Notes: generated by a model not told the origin, from the sequence alone. A stretch of 64,000 bases of DNA from Oscillospiraceae bacterium (GCA_015068645.1 SVKD01000009.1:1-64000); one strand, 5' to 3'. Shown: positions 16,746 through 25,499, numbered from the stretch's first letter. Numbers and translations: made by a program.

Positions 16746-19118
16746 TTATTTTTCAATGAAATACATCGCTTCTTCTTCGGCAACAAGGGTTAACATGTGA
16801 TCGTCATCAATATAAAAATTTGACAAATAGATTTGGGTTGCAGTCTCGATACCTTCGCCCTTTGTTACGTGAGCCAAAATTAAAGTCCCGTTACCTTTAT
16901 CTTTGCCTTTTACGGTAACCTTGCTAAGTCCCACAGGATAATACTCAGAGGGAACTTCTTCCGGTGGATAATCGGTGTTTTCTTCCGTCACCATCAGTTT
17001 GTCTTCAGAGTAAGCAAACACACGCCATTCGTAACCCTTTTCATATTCATATTCAAATACGTGTTCCGCTTCGTAGTTATGTCTCATATCTGTATGGAAC
17101 AGTTGCGGGGCATACGGAATTTCCACGCTAATTACACCAAGTGCATATGGTGCGATTTCTCCCTGATTGAAATAAAGCACCAAGGAATTTTTGGTAAGAT
17201 AAAACTGAACATAACCAAGATATTCTTTCACGTAATCGCATGTATAAACATCAGAAGATTCAGGAGCAATTTCTTTCAATTTCTCAACAAATAAATTTGT
17301 TACGTAGTCTGACAAAGAAGCATCAAGCATACTTTCTTCAATAACTTCTGAAACTGACATTTCCGCATCAGAGCCTACGTGGTATGTTCTTGAATCCATT
17401 ATTTTTGACGGATGAGCTCCACCTATATTTACATATTTGTGATTAATAAATGAAAGATAGCCCCAAATTCTGTAAGGTTGTTCGTAAGTAAGTTCATAAA
17501 CAAAAGGTTTAAAATCTTCGCCCATTTGTTCTTTCAGCGTAAGTGCATCCTCTTTTTTTGCTCTTGCTTCTTCTATAAACCTCTCAGCATCCCACAAATA
17601 ATCAGCATTGATGTTATCCAGGTAAGGGATGTCATTGGGATTTTTTATAACAGGATAATATGCAACTGCTTCTATTAAAACATTGCCTTCCTCATCGGTT
17701 ATGGTTTCTTCAATTTTTTTTGCAGAAACATCATAGGCATTCATCGGGGGATCAATGTGAATTGTTTTGGTGTCACCATACCAATGCACCTCACATTCAA
17801 ATGCTTCAGAGATTGCTCTTAACGGAACTAAAGTTCTGCCATCTTTAATTTTTGCAGGAACATCGAGAGCTATTTCTTTTCCATTAAAATACATTTTGTT
17901 TTCGCCGATGGTAAGTTGCAAATGATCATTCGCTCTATTTGCTGAAACAATTTGTTTTCCGTCATCAGTGGAATAATAAACTGCACAGCCCATGGTTTCA
18001 AAAATCGCTCTTAAGGGAACTAAGGTTCTGTCGTTTTCAATGACTGGCTCCACATCAAAGTTCACAATCTTGTTTTGATAACAAACATCTATTCTTTCGG
18101 CATATTTCTCGTTATATGCCGAAAGTCTTTTCGCAACATTTTCCTGAAGATTTCTGAAGAAAAACTGATAGTCGTAAAGATGATAGATACCGTCATCAAA
18201 AAGCTTACCGGGATAATCTTCCGGCTTTACGTCTGTAACCTTCAACGCTCCTCTTTCTTCGTCTATGTATGCACCTGTAAGATTAGGAATTTCTTCTTTG
18301 ATATTCCCTGAATAATCGGTAAAGCAAGCGCCCTGGTTAAGAGTCTTGTCTGCAACTTCGGATGTTGTTTTCCAATTCAGGGGATTTATGGAATATGTCT
18401 TTTCATCTTCACCGATTATTAAAGAAGATGTAATATCTTTATCCTCGCTGTTAAATGCAACAATAACACCCGTATCTGTTTCTCCTTTGGCAGGCTTAAG
18501 ATGCGGATATTCTGCCACTTCGTCTTCTGTGAGTTTCCAACCGATAGCATATGCAGCAACAAGTCGTCTTTGATATTGCGGCTCGTCAAACAAATCCTTC
18601 ATCAAGCGAATAATCAAATCTGCCCCCTGGGAAAATCCTGCAAGAATTAATGGTCTGGAAGCATCTGTTTGGTCTGCATAGAATAAAAATGCCTGTTTCA
18701 CATCCTCATAAGCTATGGAAAGATACTTTTCCTGTTCCTCCTCACTGAGACTGTAAACCGGGAAAGTGGCTTGTCTGTAATAAGGTGCATAGATTCTTGC
18801 CACATCCTCATAAATACCAAGCTCCATATTGATAGCGCCGTCAAAGCTCTGGCGATATTTTTCATCCGTTATATCAGAATTGAAATTCCCCTCTTTGCCC
18901 ATATCAACAGTCGGGCAAACAAAGAAAAGGTCTGCTTCCTTTTCCTCTCCCAGATTCCAACGCGACCAGTAAAACATATTGGAATAATCAACATATTCGT
19001 CCTCCGGTGCGGATACCACAAATATTTCCTCAGCTAAATCATCTGCCGCCAATGCCGTAAACGATGACAAACAAAGCACAACTGCAATCAATAAACTTAA
19101 AAATCTTTTGGTTTTCAT
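16746..19118 (-). CDS. Secreted multidomain protein: alpha/beta hydrolase (DUF3089-like), stalk domain, DUF4163/DUF3298
   Basis: 790 residues with a cleavable signal peptide (MKTKRFLSLLIAVVLCLSS, then ALAA). Residues about 30-330 form an alpha/beta hydrolase, with nucleophile Ser in LILAGFSQGADL (about residue 159). Two 'copper amine oxidase N-terminal-like' stalk repeats follow at about 350-460 (each with RTLVPLRAI), which are structural and do not imply oxidase activity. Residues about 460-690 resemble the DUF4163-DUF3298 pair of RsiV/PdaC-type surface proteins (INHKYVNIGGAHP). Likely an esterase, or a surface sensor/hydrolase, in the wall. First gene of the surface operon, with direct-repeat promoter copy 3 about 130 bases upstream. 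Confidence 0.85.
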   Translation of the reverse strand: MKTKRFLSLLIAVVLCLSSFTALAADDLAEEIFVVSAPEDEYVDYSNMFYWSRWNLGEEKEADLFFVCPTVDMGKEGNFNSDITDEKYRQSFDGAINMELGIYEDVARIYAPYYRQATFPVYSLSEEEQEKYLSIAYEDVKQAFLFYADQTDASRPLILAGFSQGADLIIRLMKDLFDEPQYQRRLVAAYAIGWKLTEDEVAEYPHLKPAKGETDTGVIVAFNSEDKDITSSLIIGEDEKTYSINPLNWKTTSEVADKTLNQGACFTDYSGNIKEEIPNLTGAYIDEERGALKVTDVKPEDYPGKLFDDGIYHLYDYQFFFRNLQENVAKRLSAYNEKYAERIDVCYQNKIVNFDVEPVIENDRTLVPLRAIFETMGCAVYYSTDDGKQIVSANRANDHLQLTIGENKMYFNGKEIALDVPAKIKDGRTLVPLRAISEAFECEVHWYGDTKTIHIDPPMNAYDVSAKKIEETITDEEGNVLIEAVAYYPVIKNPNDIPYLDNINADYLWDAERFIEEARAKKEDALTLKEQMGEDFKPFVYELTYEQPYRIWGYLSFINHKYVNIGGAHPSKIMDSRTYHVGSDAEMSVSEVIEESMLDASLSDYVTNLFVEKLKEIAPESSDVYTCDYVKEYLGYVQFYLTKNSLVLYFNQGEIAPYALGVISVEIPYAPQLFHTDMRHNYEAEHVFEYEYEKGYEWRVFAYSEDKLMVTEENTDYPPEEVPSEYYPVGLSKVTVKGKDKGNGTLILAHVTKGEGIETATQIYLSNFYIDDDHMLTLVAEEEAMYFIEK

Positions 19119-19244
19119 AGAACTACCTCCTAAATAGCCGGATTACCCTGAACATATTTTTTCTTTGATTATGATATCAACAATTCATTTCCGTTGTTCT
19201 TTTCTTCTTGTTTTTTCTTCATGTAAATATCTTTTGACTTAATC

Positions 19245-19277
19245 ATATCAAATTTGATATGACAAACCTATGACAAA
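19245..19277 (-). promoter_or_regulatory. Direct-repeat promoter element, copy 3 (surface-protein operon)
   Basis: Minus-strand TTTGTCA heptamers at 19271-19277 and 19260-19266 with the TAGG spacer, then 9 bases to TGATAT at 19245-19250, identical in layout to copies 1 and 2. A short palindrome (ATATCAAATTTGATAT) spans the space to the -10. The 5' leader to the ATG would be about 115 bases. Confidence 0.75.
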
Positions 19278-19300
19278 ATAAAAAAAATGCCAGAAATAAT

Positions 19301-19369
19301 AATTGTCGTAATTCCTTTAGTTACAAAGAATTACGACAATTTCCTGAAATTACCGATTTGGGTGATATG
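19301..19369 (+). repeat. Hairpin-tail repeat, copy D (partial)
   Basis: Inverted arms AATTGTCGTAATTC (19301-19314) and its exact complement (19328-19341) are followed by TTCCTGAAATTACCGATTTG and GGTGATATGTTA, similar to the start of the tail in copies A-C. The tail stops at the last codon of the AhpF-like gene. The hairpin may also terminate that minus-strand operon. Confidence 0.5.
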
Positions 19370-21028
19370 TTATCCCTGCTTGATGAATTCAATAACCTGA
19401 TTGATATTCTTCTTTCCGAAAGATACGTGTTTATCGTTAATCACCAGACAAGGAACACTCATCACATTATATTTTTTCTTTAACTCTTCAAAATGTTGAA
19501 GATCATACACTTCCGCTGTGATGTTTTTGTTTTTTGTTGCGATACGCTGACAGGCAATTACCAAATCAGGACACATCGTACAAGACAACGATACCAAAAT
19601 CTTCATATCTATGCATTTTTGAATTTCTTCAATTTCTCTCAAAACATCATCTTCGATTGTCTGTCCGGGACCTGCTGCATTGTAAAGTCCCAGCACAAAA
19701 GAAGTGAACTCGTGTCCGCCCGGAACACCGTGGAATCCAATTCCCGTATCCGTACCATCCTCCAAAAAGATTCGCACACAAGGAGCAAGATTTGATTGGT
19801 CATCTCTATCAGCTACCATAACTGTAAGCTTATCCGTAAGGTCTGAAAGTTTTGTGATAAAATCTTCCAGCTCCAAAGAAACAGGACGATGATCCAGATA
19901 CAGTTTCAGGGTAACTTTGCGTTCCATTTTGGAAAATACGCCCTCTAACTGTGCTTTCATTTCTGCTGTAAATGTTTCATTGGAATCATCGGTCGATTCG
20001 GGAGTCTCAGATTCACTGTGAAAGTCTGTCGTTCTGGTAACGGGAGGTTTAGGCTGAAGCCCTGTTTTTCTTTGTAATTCGGCAACATATTTTTCAAGTT
20101 CTGTGGCCGCCAATGCACCGTCACCGGTAGCCGTAACCACCTGACGAAGGGGTTTGATACACACATCCCCTGCTGCATACAATCCGTCTATATTCGTTTT
20201 TTGACTGGAATCCGTTATAACATAGCCGAACTCATTTAACTTTGCAATATCTTTCACCAAATCTGTGTCAGGAGAATATCCGGCAAACACAAATACGCCG
20301 AAGTGATCCCCGTCTTTTGTTCGGTATTCGGTAACATCTCCGGTTTTGGTATTTTTATAACGAATATAATTAAGGCCGTTTTCACCGCTTACTTCTTCCA
20401 CCACAGTATGATAAATAACGGTTATTTTTTCATGATTTTTTGCCGGTTCTGCAACATTTGCAGCACAGGTAAAATCGTCATCCCGCACAAGGATTGTGAC
20501 ATGACGGGCAAATTTTGTTAAGAACACACCTTCCTCTGCTGCAGCAAAGCCACCACCGATTACAAAGACTTCTTTCTCTGTGAAAAATTCTCCGTCACAA
20601 GTGGCGCAATAAGCAACACCCCGCCCTTTGTGTGTTTCTTCTCCCAAAAATCCGATGGTTCTGGGATGTGCACCGGTGGCAAGCAAAACTCCGAAACATT
20701 GAAAATCTCCACGGCTGGTATGAACGGTTTTTATATCATCATCCATTTTAAGACTTTTTGCTTCTGCCATTAAAAATTCTGCTCCAAAGCTTTCTGCCTG
20801 ACGGCGCATCGTCTCGGTCAGCTCTTTTCCGCTGATTTTTCCTAACCCCGGATAATTTACCACCTCGTGTGTAATGGTAATCTGGCCGCCAAACTGCTCT
20901 TTTTCCACAACCAACACGCGGTATCTTGCCCGAGCCAGATAAATGGCGGCGGTCAGTCCTGCCGGACCGCCACCGATTACCACAACATCATAGAAAGTAT
21001 CCTGGTTGATATTTTGCTTGCTACTCAT
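19370..21028 (-). CDS. AhpF-like alkyl hydroperoxide reductase flavoprotein, thioredoxin-reductase domain first
   Basis: 552 residues. Residues 1-310 are a thioredoxin reductase: FAD-binding VVIGGGPAGLTAAIYLARAR, redox centre CATCDG (about 141-146), VFVIGGGFAAAEEG, and the late FAD motif GLYAAGDVC. After a Pro/Ser/Thr-rich linker (about 330-360), residues 365-552 form a double thioredoxin-fold domain like the AhpF N-terminal domain, with HGVPGGHEFTSFVLGLYNAA and active site SCTMCPD. The order is reversed compared with classical AhpF, where the thioredoxin-fold domain comes first. It should pass electrons from NAD(P)H to the peroxiredoxin encoded by the overlapping upstream gene (TAATG). Confidence 0.93.
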   Translation of the reverse strand: MSSKQNINQDTFYDVVVIGGGPAGLTAAIYLARARYRVLVVEKEQFGGQITITHEVVNYPGLGKISGKELTETMRRQAESFGAEFLMAEAKSLKMDDDIKTVHTSRGDFQCFGVLLATGAHPRTIGFLGEETHKGRGVAYCATCDGEFFTEKEVFVIGGGFAAAEEGVFLTKFARHVTILVRDDDFTCAANVAEPAKNHEKITVIYHTVVEEVSGENGLNYIRYKNTKTGDVTEYRTKDGDHFGVFVFAGYSPDTDLVKDIAKLNEFGYVITDSSQKTNIDGLYAAGDVCIKPLRQVVTATGDGALAATELEKYVAELQRKTGLQPKPPVTRTTDFHSESETPESTDDSNETFTAEMKAQLEGVFSKMERKVTLKLYLDHRPVSLELEDFITKLSDLTDKLTVMVADRDDQSNLAPCVRIFLEDGTDTGIGFHGVPGGHEFTSFVLGLYNAAGPGQTIEDDVLREIEEIQKCIDMKILVSLSCTMCPDLVIACQRIATKNKNITAEVYDLQHFEELKKKYNVMSVPCLVINDKHVSFGKKNINQVIEFIKQG

Positions 21029-21591
21029 TATAACTGCCCTACAAGGTCAAGACTGGGCTTTAATGTTTCAGCACCCGGCTTCCAGTTGGCAGGACAAACC
21101 TGATCGCCGTGAGCGTGAACAAACTGACACGCCTGAACCTTACGGAACAGTTCTTCTGCATTTCTGCCTACATTCCCTGCGGTTACCTCATAGCCTACAA
21201 TTTTACCTTCGGGATTGATGATAAAAGTACCACGCTCTGCAAGACCGTCTGATTCAATTAAAACCTCAAAATCTCTTGAAATTTCATGAGTTGGGTCTGC
21301 AAGCATAGGATAATTGATTTTTTTGATTCTTTCCGATGCATCGTGCCATGCTTTATGAACAAAATGGGTGTCGGTAGAAACAGAATATATTTCGCATCCG
21401 ATATTTCTAAACTCTTCATATTTATTTGCCAAATCTTCTAATTCTGTGGGACAAATAAAGGTGAAATCCGCGGGATAGAAAAAGAATACACTCCACTTCC
21501 CTAAAATATCTGCTTTGGAAACTGTTTTAAACTCGTTTCCTAAAAACGCCTGTGCTTTAAACTCTGAAATTTCTTTGTTAATCAATGACAT
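21028..21591 (-). CDS. ahpC: Peroxiredoxin, alkyl hydroperoxide reductase subunit C
   Basis: 187 residues, the usual AhpC length. Peroxidatic Cys in DFTFICPTELEDL and resolving Cys in VCPANWKPG near the C-terminus make it a typical 2-Cys enzyme reducing H2O2 and organic peroxides. Its stop overlaps the start of the AhpF-like reductase, so the pair forms one operon. AAAGGAG precedes the ATG. It is divergently arranged with an MFS gene across a 145-base intergenic region. Confidence 0.97.
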   Translation of the reverse strand: MSLINKEISEFKAQAFLGNEFKTVSKADILGKWSVFFFYPADFTFICPTELEDLANKYEEFRNIGCEIYSVSTDTHFVHKAWHDASERIKKINYPMLADPTHEISRDFEVLIESDGLAERGTFIINPEGKIVGYEVTAGNVGRNAEELFRKVQACQFVHAHGDQVCPANWKPGAETLKPSLDLVGQL

Positions 21592-21670
21592 AATTGTATT
21601 CTCCTTTATTTTTAAATTTTAGGATTTTTTAAGGCTATGCCAACCAAATAACATAGCAATCTATATAAAA

Positions 21671-21721
21671 GTATAACCGAAAAATCGAAATAAATACGTG
21701 AACAATGGTTATACTATGGTT
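21671..21721. promoter_or_regulatory. Repeats in the ahpC/MFS divergent intergenic region
   Basis: GTATAACC (21671-21678) and its complement GGTTATAC (21707-21714) form an inverted pair. Overlapping this, ATGGTTA occurs twice with an 11-base period (about 21705-21722) just before the MFS gene. A regulator site is likely; its identity cannot be told. Confidence 0.4.
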
Positions 21722-21736
21722 AGATTGGAGTGATCA

Positions 21737-23155
21737 ATGATGGAAAATCGTGCTTCTAAACCTTATTTAAAAGGTTTTGTGCCGTATGCACTCGCGGCAT
21801 TTTTAGTTGGCGCTGTAGGTGGATTTACTGCCGTGCTTGGTCCTGCATTTGTCAGCGATTTAAACTTGCCTTACAACAACACAACTTGGACAGCGTTAGC
21901 TATGGCTGCCTCCACAGCAGCATTTGCCCCCATTCTTGGAAAACTTGGTGATGCGATAGGCAGAAGAGTAACCTTACTGATTGGTATTGCCATCTTCACC
22001 CTTGGTAACCTCCTTACAGCAATCGCACCATCCTTATTATTTATGATTATTTCCCGCTTTATTTTAGGAATTGGCAGTGCAGCCATTGCACCGGTTGTGA
22101 TGTCTTACATTGTTACAGAATTTCCGCCTGAGAAAATTGCAAAAGGTTTTTCTTTGTATATGCTTATCTCAAGCAGTGCAGTCATTTTCGGACCAACACT
22201 GGGCGGATTACTGATTGAAAGTTACGGTTGGCGGGTAATGATGTGGGTATGCGTTGCAATTTCAGTCATCATATTTTTACTTTGCCTTGTAACACACAAA
22301 AAAGATGGCGTCGCCTTAAAACCGCTTACAGATTTTGACGGCATCGGTTCTGTATGGGTGTTGATTTTCTTCTCACTCATGCTGTGTCTGCCATCCTTTG
22401 GTCAGAATTTTGGTATTGATTCAATATGGTTTATGATCATTCTGATTGCATCAATCATTTCACTTTTTGGGTTAGTTTATGCAGAAAAAAAAGCAGTGAA
22501 TCCGATTCTAAGCTGGAAATTTATGAAAAGAAAGAAATTTTTTCTTTCCGTTATCGCGCTCTTTCTAACCCAGGGACTGATGCAGGCAAATATGACAAAT
22601 ATCATTGTATTTATCAACTACACCCAGCCTGATAACACAATCATATCCAGTTATGCAATTTCGATTATGTATATCGGAATGTCTCTCGGTTCCGTTCTAT
22701 TAGGTCCTCTTGCAGACCGTACAGAGCCTAAAAAAGTATTAGCTGCTTCCCTAACTCTTACAGGAATTGGTTGTGCAATGATGTTGTTGTTTACTGCAAA
22801 GACTTCCATCATCATACTTGCTGCTTCTCTGGGAATTTTAGGTTTTGGACTTGGCGGAAATGCTGCAATTTTCATGAAGGTTGTACTGTCAGGTGTGCCT
22901 GGTGACATTGCCGGATCAGGAACCGGAACATACGGCTTATTCCGTGACCTTGCAGCACCCTTTGGTGTTGCGGTTTTTGTTCCCCTTTTCACAAACAGAG
23001 TAACACATATAATCAATAGCGGTGCAAGCGAAATAACCGCTGCAGTAAATTCTGTAAAGTTTCTGGCGATAGCAGAAATTCTATGTGTGATTGCAGGAAT
23101 TGCCATCGTGTTATTCTTGCCTAAAATTTATACGAAAAAAGGAGAAAATGCATGA
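21737..23155 (+). CDS. MFS transporter, DHA2-like (14 TM)
   Basis: 472 residues with about fourteen hydrophobic segments. The cytoplasmic loop motif GKLGDAIGRRVTLLIG between helices 2 and 3 is the MFS signature A. The helix-5 region SSSAVIFGPTLGGLLIES matches the antiporter motif C of drug exporters. Probably a proton-driven exporter of a small molecule or drug. GGAG lies six bases before the first of two adjacent ATG codons. The stop overlaps the SDR start by four bases (ATGA), so export and the reductase act together, perhaps on the same compound. Confidence 0.88.
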   Translation: MMENRASKPYLKGFVPYALAAFLVGAVGGFTAVLGPAFVSDLNLPYNNTTWTALAMAASTAAFAPILGKLGDAIGRRVTLLIGIAIFTLGNLLTAIAPSLLFMIISRFILGIGSAAIAPVVMSYIVTEFPPEKIAKGFSLYMLISSSAVIFGPTLGGLLIESYGWRVMMWVCVAISVIIFLLCLVTHKKDGVALKPLTDFDGIGSVWVLIFFSLMLCLPSFGQNFGIDSIWFMIILIASIISLFGLVYAEKKAVNPILSWKFMKRKKFFLSVIALFLTQGLMQANMTNIIVFINYTQPDNTIISSYAISIMYIGMSLGSVLLGPLADRTEPKKVLAASLTLTGIGCAMMLLFTAKTSIIILAASLGILGFGLGGNAAIFMKVVLSGVPGDIAGSGTGTYGLFRDLAAPFGVAVFVPLFTNRVTHIINSGASEITAAVNSVKFLAIAEILCVIAGIAIVLFLPKIYTKKGENA

Positions 23156-23949
23156 AATTAAAAAATAAAGTGGTTTTAATTACTGCCTCAACCCGAGGAA
23201 TCGGCCTTGCAATTACCAAAGCATTTGCCAAAGAAGGTGCCATCGTTTATATGGCGGCAAGGAATATAGATCTTGCAAAACAGGTGGCTGATAAGCTGAA
23301 TTCCCAAGGATACAGAGTCAAATATGTTTATAACGATGCAAGTAAGCCGGAATCTTATATCGCGATGACCGATGAAGTCATAAAAGATGCAGGACATATT
23401 GATGTGTTGGTAAACAATTTCGGCACATCCAATCCGGGAAAAGACCTGGATTTTTCCAACACAGATACAGATGTTTTCTTTGATATTGTAAACATCAATC
23501 TAAAAAGTGTATTTATGGCAAGTAAGGAAGCAGCCAAACACATGTCAAAAAACGGTGGCGGAAGTATTATCAATATCTCCTCAGTGGGTGGTCTTGTTCC
23601 GGATATTTCACAAGTGGCATATGGGACAAGTAAAGCTGCCATCAACTATCTGACCAAACTGATAGCAGTACACGAAGCAAAAAACAATATTCGCTGTAAT
23701 GCAATTTTGCCGGGGATGACCGCAACCGATGCAGTGGAAAAAAATCTGACAGAGGGATTCAGAGAATTATTTCTGCGCCATATTCCCTTTCAAAGAATGG
23801 GCACACCGGAAGAAATCGCCGCTGCAGCAGTTTACTTTGCATCAGACGATTCGGCTTATACCACAGGACAAATATTAACCGTGTCCGGCGGTTTTGGACT
23901 GTCAACTCCTGTGTATGGAGATTTGTCAAACAAATCAAATCGCAGATAG
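23152..23949 (+). CDS. Short-chain dehydrogenase/reductase
   Basis: 265 residues. Rossmann motif TASTRGIGLA (TGxxxGIG type), NNFGTS in place of the usual NNAG, catalytic Ser in INISSVGGL, and Tyr/Lys in VAYGTSKAA. The C-terminal TGQILTVSGGFGLS is the classical subunit-contact region. NAD(P)-dependent oxidoreductase; substrate unknown. Translationally coupled to the MFS exporter gene. Confidence 0.9.
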   Translation: MKLKNKVVLITASTRGIGLAITKAFAKEGAIVYMAARNIDLAKQVADKLNSQGYRVKYVYNDASKPESYIAMTDEVIKDAGHIDVLVNNFGTSNPGKDLDFSNTDTDVFFDIVNINLKSVFMASKEAAKHMSKNGGGSIINISSVGGLVPDISQVAYGTSKAAINYLTKLIAVHEAKNNIRCNAILPGMTATDAVEKNLTEGFRELFLRHIPFQRMGTPEEIAAAAVYFASDDSAYTTGQILTVSGGFGLSTPVYGDLSNKSNRR

Positions 23950-23951
23950 AA

Positions 23952-24024
23952 AAATAAGAACCCGACCCGATAACGCAATCAAAGATTGCGGTCGGGTACC
24001 CCGGAACCTTGTTGTATTCACAAT
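23952..24024. repeat. 73-bp direct repeat, copy 1
   Basis: Identical to 25718-25790 except for two substitutions. It contains an interrupted stem: ACCCGACC with GGTCGGGT outside, and GCAATC-AAA-GATTGC inside. It starts 3 bases after the SDR stop codon and is abutted by hairpin-tail copy C. The two copies bound a segment holding the DUF5662, TraX-like and remnant genes. Confidence 0.85.
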
Positions 24025-24026
24025 AA

Positions 24027-24146
24027 AAGTGTCTAAAATCGTTAGAAAATAACGATTTTAGACACTTTCTTTAAATTACTGATTTGAATGAGGTATTAAA
24101 CCGGATTGAAAGCGGAACAGTTTTATATGAACGATTGCGAAAAAAA
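24027..24146 (+). repeat. Hairpin-tail repeat, copy C
   Basis: A perfect 18-bp hairpin (arms 24027-24044 and 24050-24067, loop GAAAA) is followed by the conserved tail TTAAATTACTGATTTGAATG and AAACCGGATT. The tail carries internal deletions compared with A and B, so its reading frame is lost. Confidence 0.7.
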
Positions 24147-24152
24147 TGAACG

Positions 24153-24182
24153 AAAAAACGGCTCATTTAGAGCCGTTTTTTT
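24153..24182. terminator. Bidirectional terminator overlapping the DUF5662 stop codon
   Basis: AAAACGGCTC-ATTTA-GAGCCGTTTT with T-runs on both sides. On the minus strand the stem is made partly of the last three codons and stop of the DUF5662 gene. Confidence 0.85.
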
Positions 24183-24718
24183 ACTGTTTTTTCCTGTTTT
24201 AACAATGTCTTGATATAGGCGAAAGTGGCATCTTCTCCTTCGTCTTTCAGCATCGTCAGCAGTTTTATCAATAGAGCATCCACATCGGGATGGATAATAA
24301 TTTTATCACGGTCTTTTATGTAATAAGCCAACGGATAATCGGAGGTATAATTTTCTCCACGGTAATTTTTGGAAGCGGCAAGACGGTCGCAAAACATTTC
24401 TGCCACATATTGTAAGGGCATTTTCATTCCCACGAATCCTTCCTCGGGATTGGGACTGTAATCAATCCAATATTCAAAATGATGCTTATTTCTGCCCTTA
24501 TGACGAAGCCATGCGGTGGAAACACCTGTTTTCTTTCGCTCTTCCGCATTGGGACTTTCGGTACCGATATAATATTTCACACCAATCCGAAATTCTTTGG
24601 GATGATATTTTGACATATCATGGGCAAGTCCCTGACGATAAAGCCCTATACGAAAGCAATATTTCATCACCATCAGTTTATGACGGGTAATCGTTTTAAA
24701 ATGTCTGAAAAATCTCAT
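24167..24718 (-). CDS. DUF5662 family protein
   Basis: 183 residues. The pattern QGLAHDMSKYHPKEF, then RHKGRNKHHFEYWIDY and AEMFCDRLAASKNYRG, with many His, Asp and Arg residues, matches the DUF5662 family of small cytoplasmic proteins, possibly metal-binding through the clustered histidines. No function is established that I know of. It lies inside the segment bounded by 73-bp repeats, 18 bases after the TraX-like gene. Confidence 0.8.
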   Translation of the reverse strand: MRFFRHFKTITRHKLMVMKYCFRIGLYRQGLAHDMSKYHPKEFRIGVKYYIGTESPNAEERKKTGVSTAWLRHKGRNKHHFEYWIDYSPNPEEGFVGMKMPLQYVAEMFCDRLAASKNYRGENYTSDYPLAYYIKDRDKIIIHPDVDALLIKLLTMLKDEGEDATFAYIKTLLKQEKTVKKRL

Positions 24719-24736
24719 ATTTTTATTCCTTATCTA

Positions 24737-25477
24737 TTAAAAAAATAATTGTTGAATCAATGCTAATACCGCAAAATGAACGGGATAGAAAATATAGAAA
24801 AACAATTTTAGTTTCCGATTCCCGCGCTTTCCCGAATAAAGCAGCAACAAAGGAATTGCCAGTAACGAATATATCTGAATACCGCCTGATTCCACAGCAT
24901 GCAACCACAGTCCAAATCCAAATGATATCACGTGAACAACGTTATGATCCAATGTTGCAAGATAGGTTTTTCCGTTTAGTTCTACCTTCCGAAAAGCACA
25001 GGCAAACAATGGTAACATGCATCCTAAAAAACCGTAATCCACGTAGCATATCTGATTCAACAAGTAAGCGGCGAAAACAGCAAGAAAAAAATTAGCGATC
25101 AGAAAAATTTTAAAAAGAATGCCCTCATCCGTGGAAAGACATATTTTTTTCATATACTCCCATAGATAGCAAAGCAAAATTGAGCAAGAAAAGGTAATTA
25201 AAATTCCCAAGTCCGTACTTTTTTCCGTCAGATAAAAAACAATCTGACAAAAAGCTCCCAGTGAAAACACACTAAAAAAATACTTGCGTTTATTTTTTGT
25301 ATAGACACATCCTTCCGCAATCAAAAATGCAAAAATAGGAAAGGAAAGTCGTCCGAGGATACGAAGTGTTGCAATATCGGGAAACAGCATCACCCCCGCA
25401 TGGTCAATGAGCATCAAAACAGCCGCTAAGATTTTTAATTGATTACTTGTCAGAAAATTTCGTTTGGTCAGATTCAT
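24737..25477 (-). CDS. TraX-family integral membrane protein
   Basis: 246 residues with about eight membrane segments. The start LTSNQLKILAAVLMLIDHAG and RILGRLSFPIFAFLIAEG are the conserved TraX core. Founding members acetylate F pilin, but chromosomal Firmicute members are widespread outside conjugative elements and are probably membrane acyltransferases. No conjugation genes are nearby. Same strand as the DUF5662 gene; the pair could be an operon. Confidence 0.85.
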   Translation of the reverse strand: MNLTKRNFLTSNQLKILAAVLMLIDHAGVMLFPDIATLRILGRLSFPIFAFLIAEGCVYTKNKRKYFFSVFSLGAFCQIVFYLTEKSTDLGILITFSCSILLCYLWEYMKKICLSTDEGILFKIFLIANFFLAVFAAYLLNQICYVDYGFLGCMLPLFACAFRKVELNGKTYLATLDHNVVHVISFGFGLWLHAVESGGIQIYSLLAIPLLLLYSGKRGNRKLKLFFYIFYPVHFAVLALIQQLFF

Positions 25478-25499
25478 TTCTTAATTCCTCTCTGTTTTA

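Noticed and set aside
17740-18065. Copper amine oxidase activity
   Set aside because: Only the stalk-type N-terminal-like repeats are present (also at 53690-54030). The catalytic oxidase domain is absent.
24737-25477. Conjugative element, suggested by the TraX homologue
   Set aside because: No relaxase, coupling protein or type IV secretion genes nearby; TraX-like proteins are common on Firmicute chromosomes.
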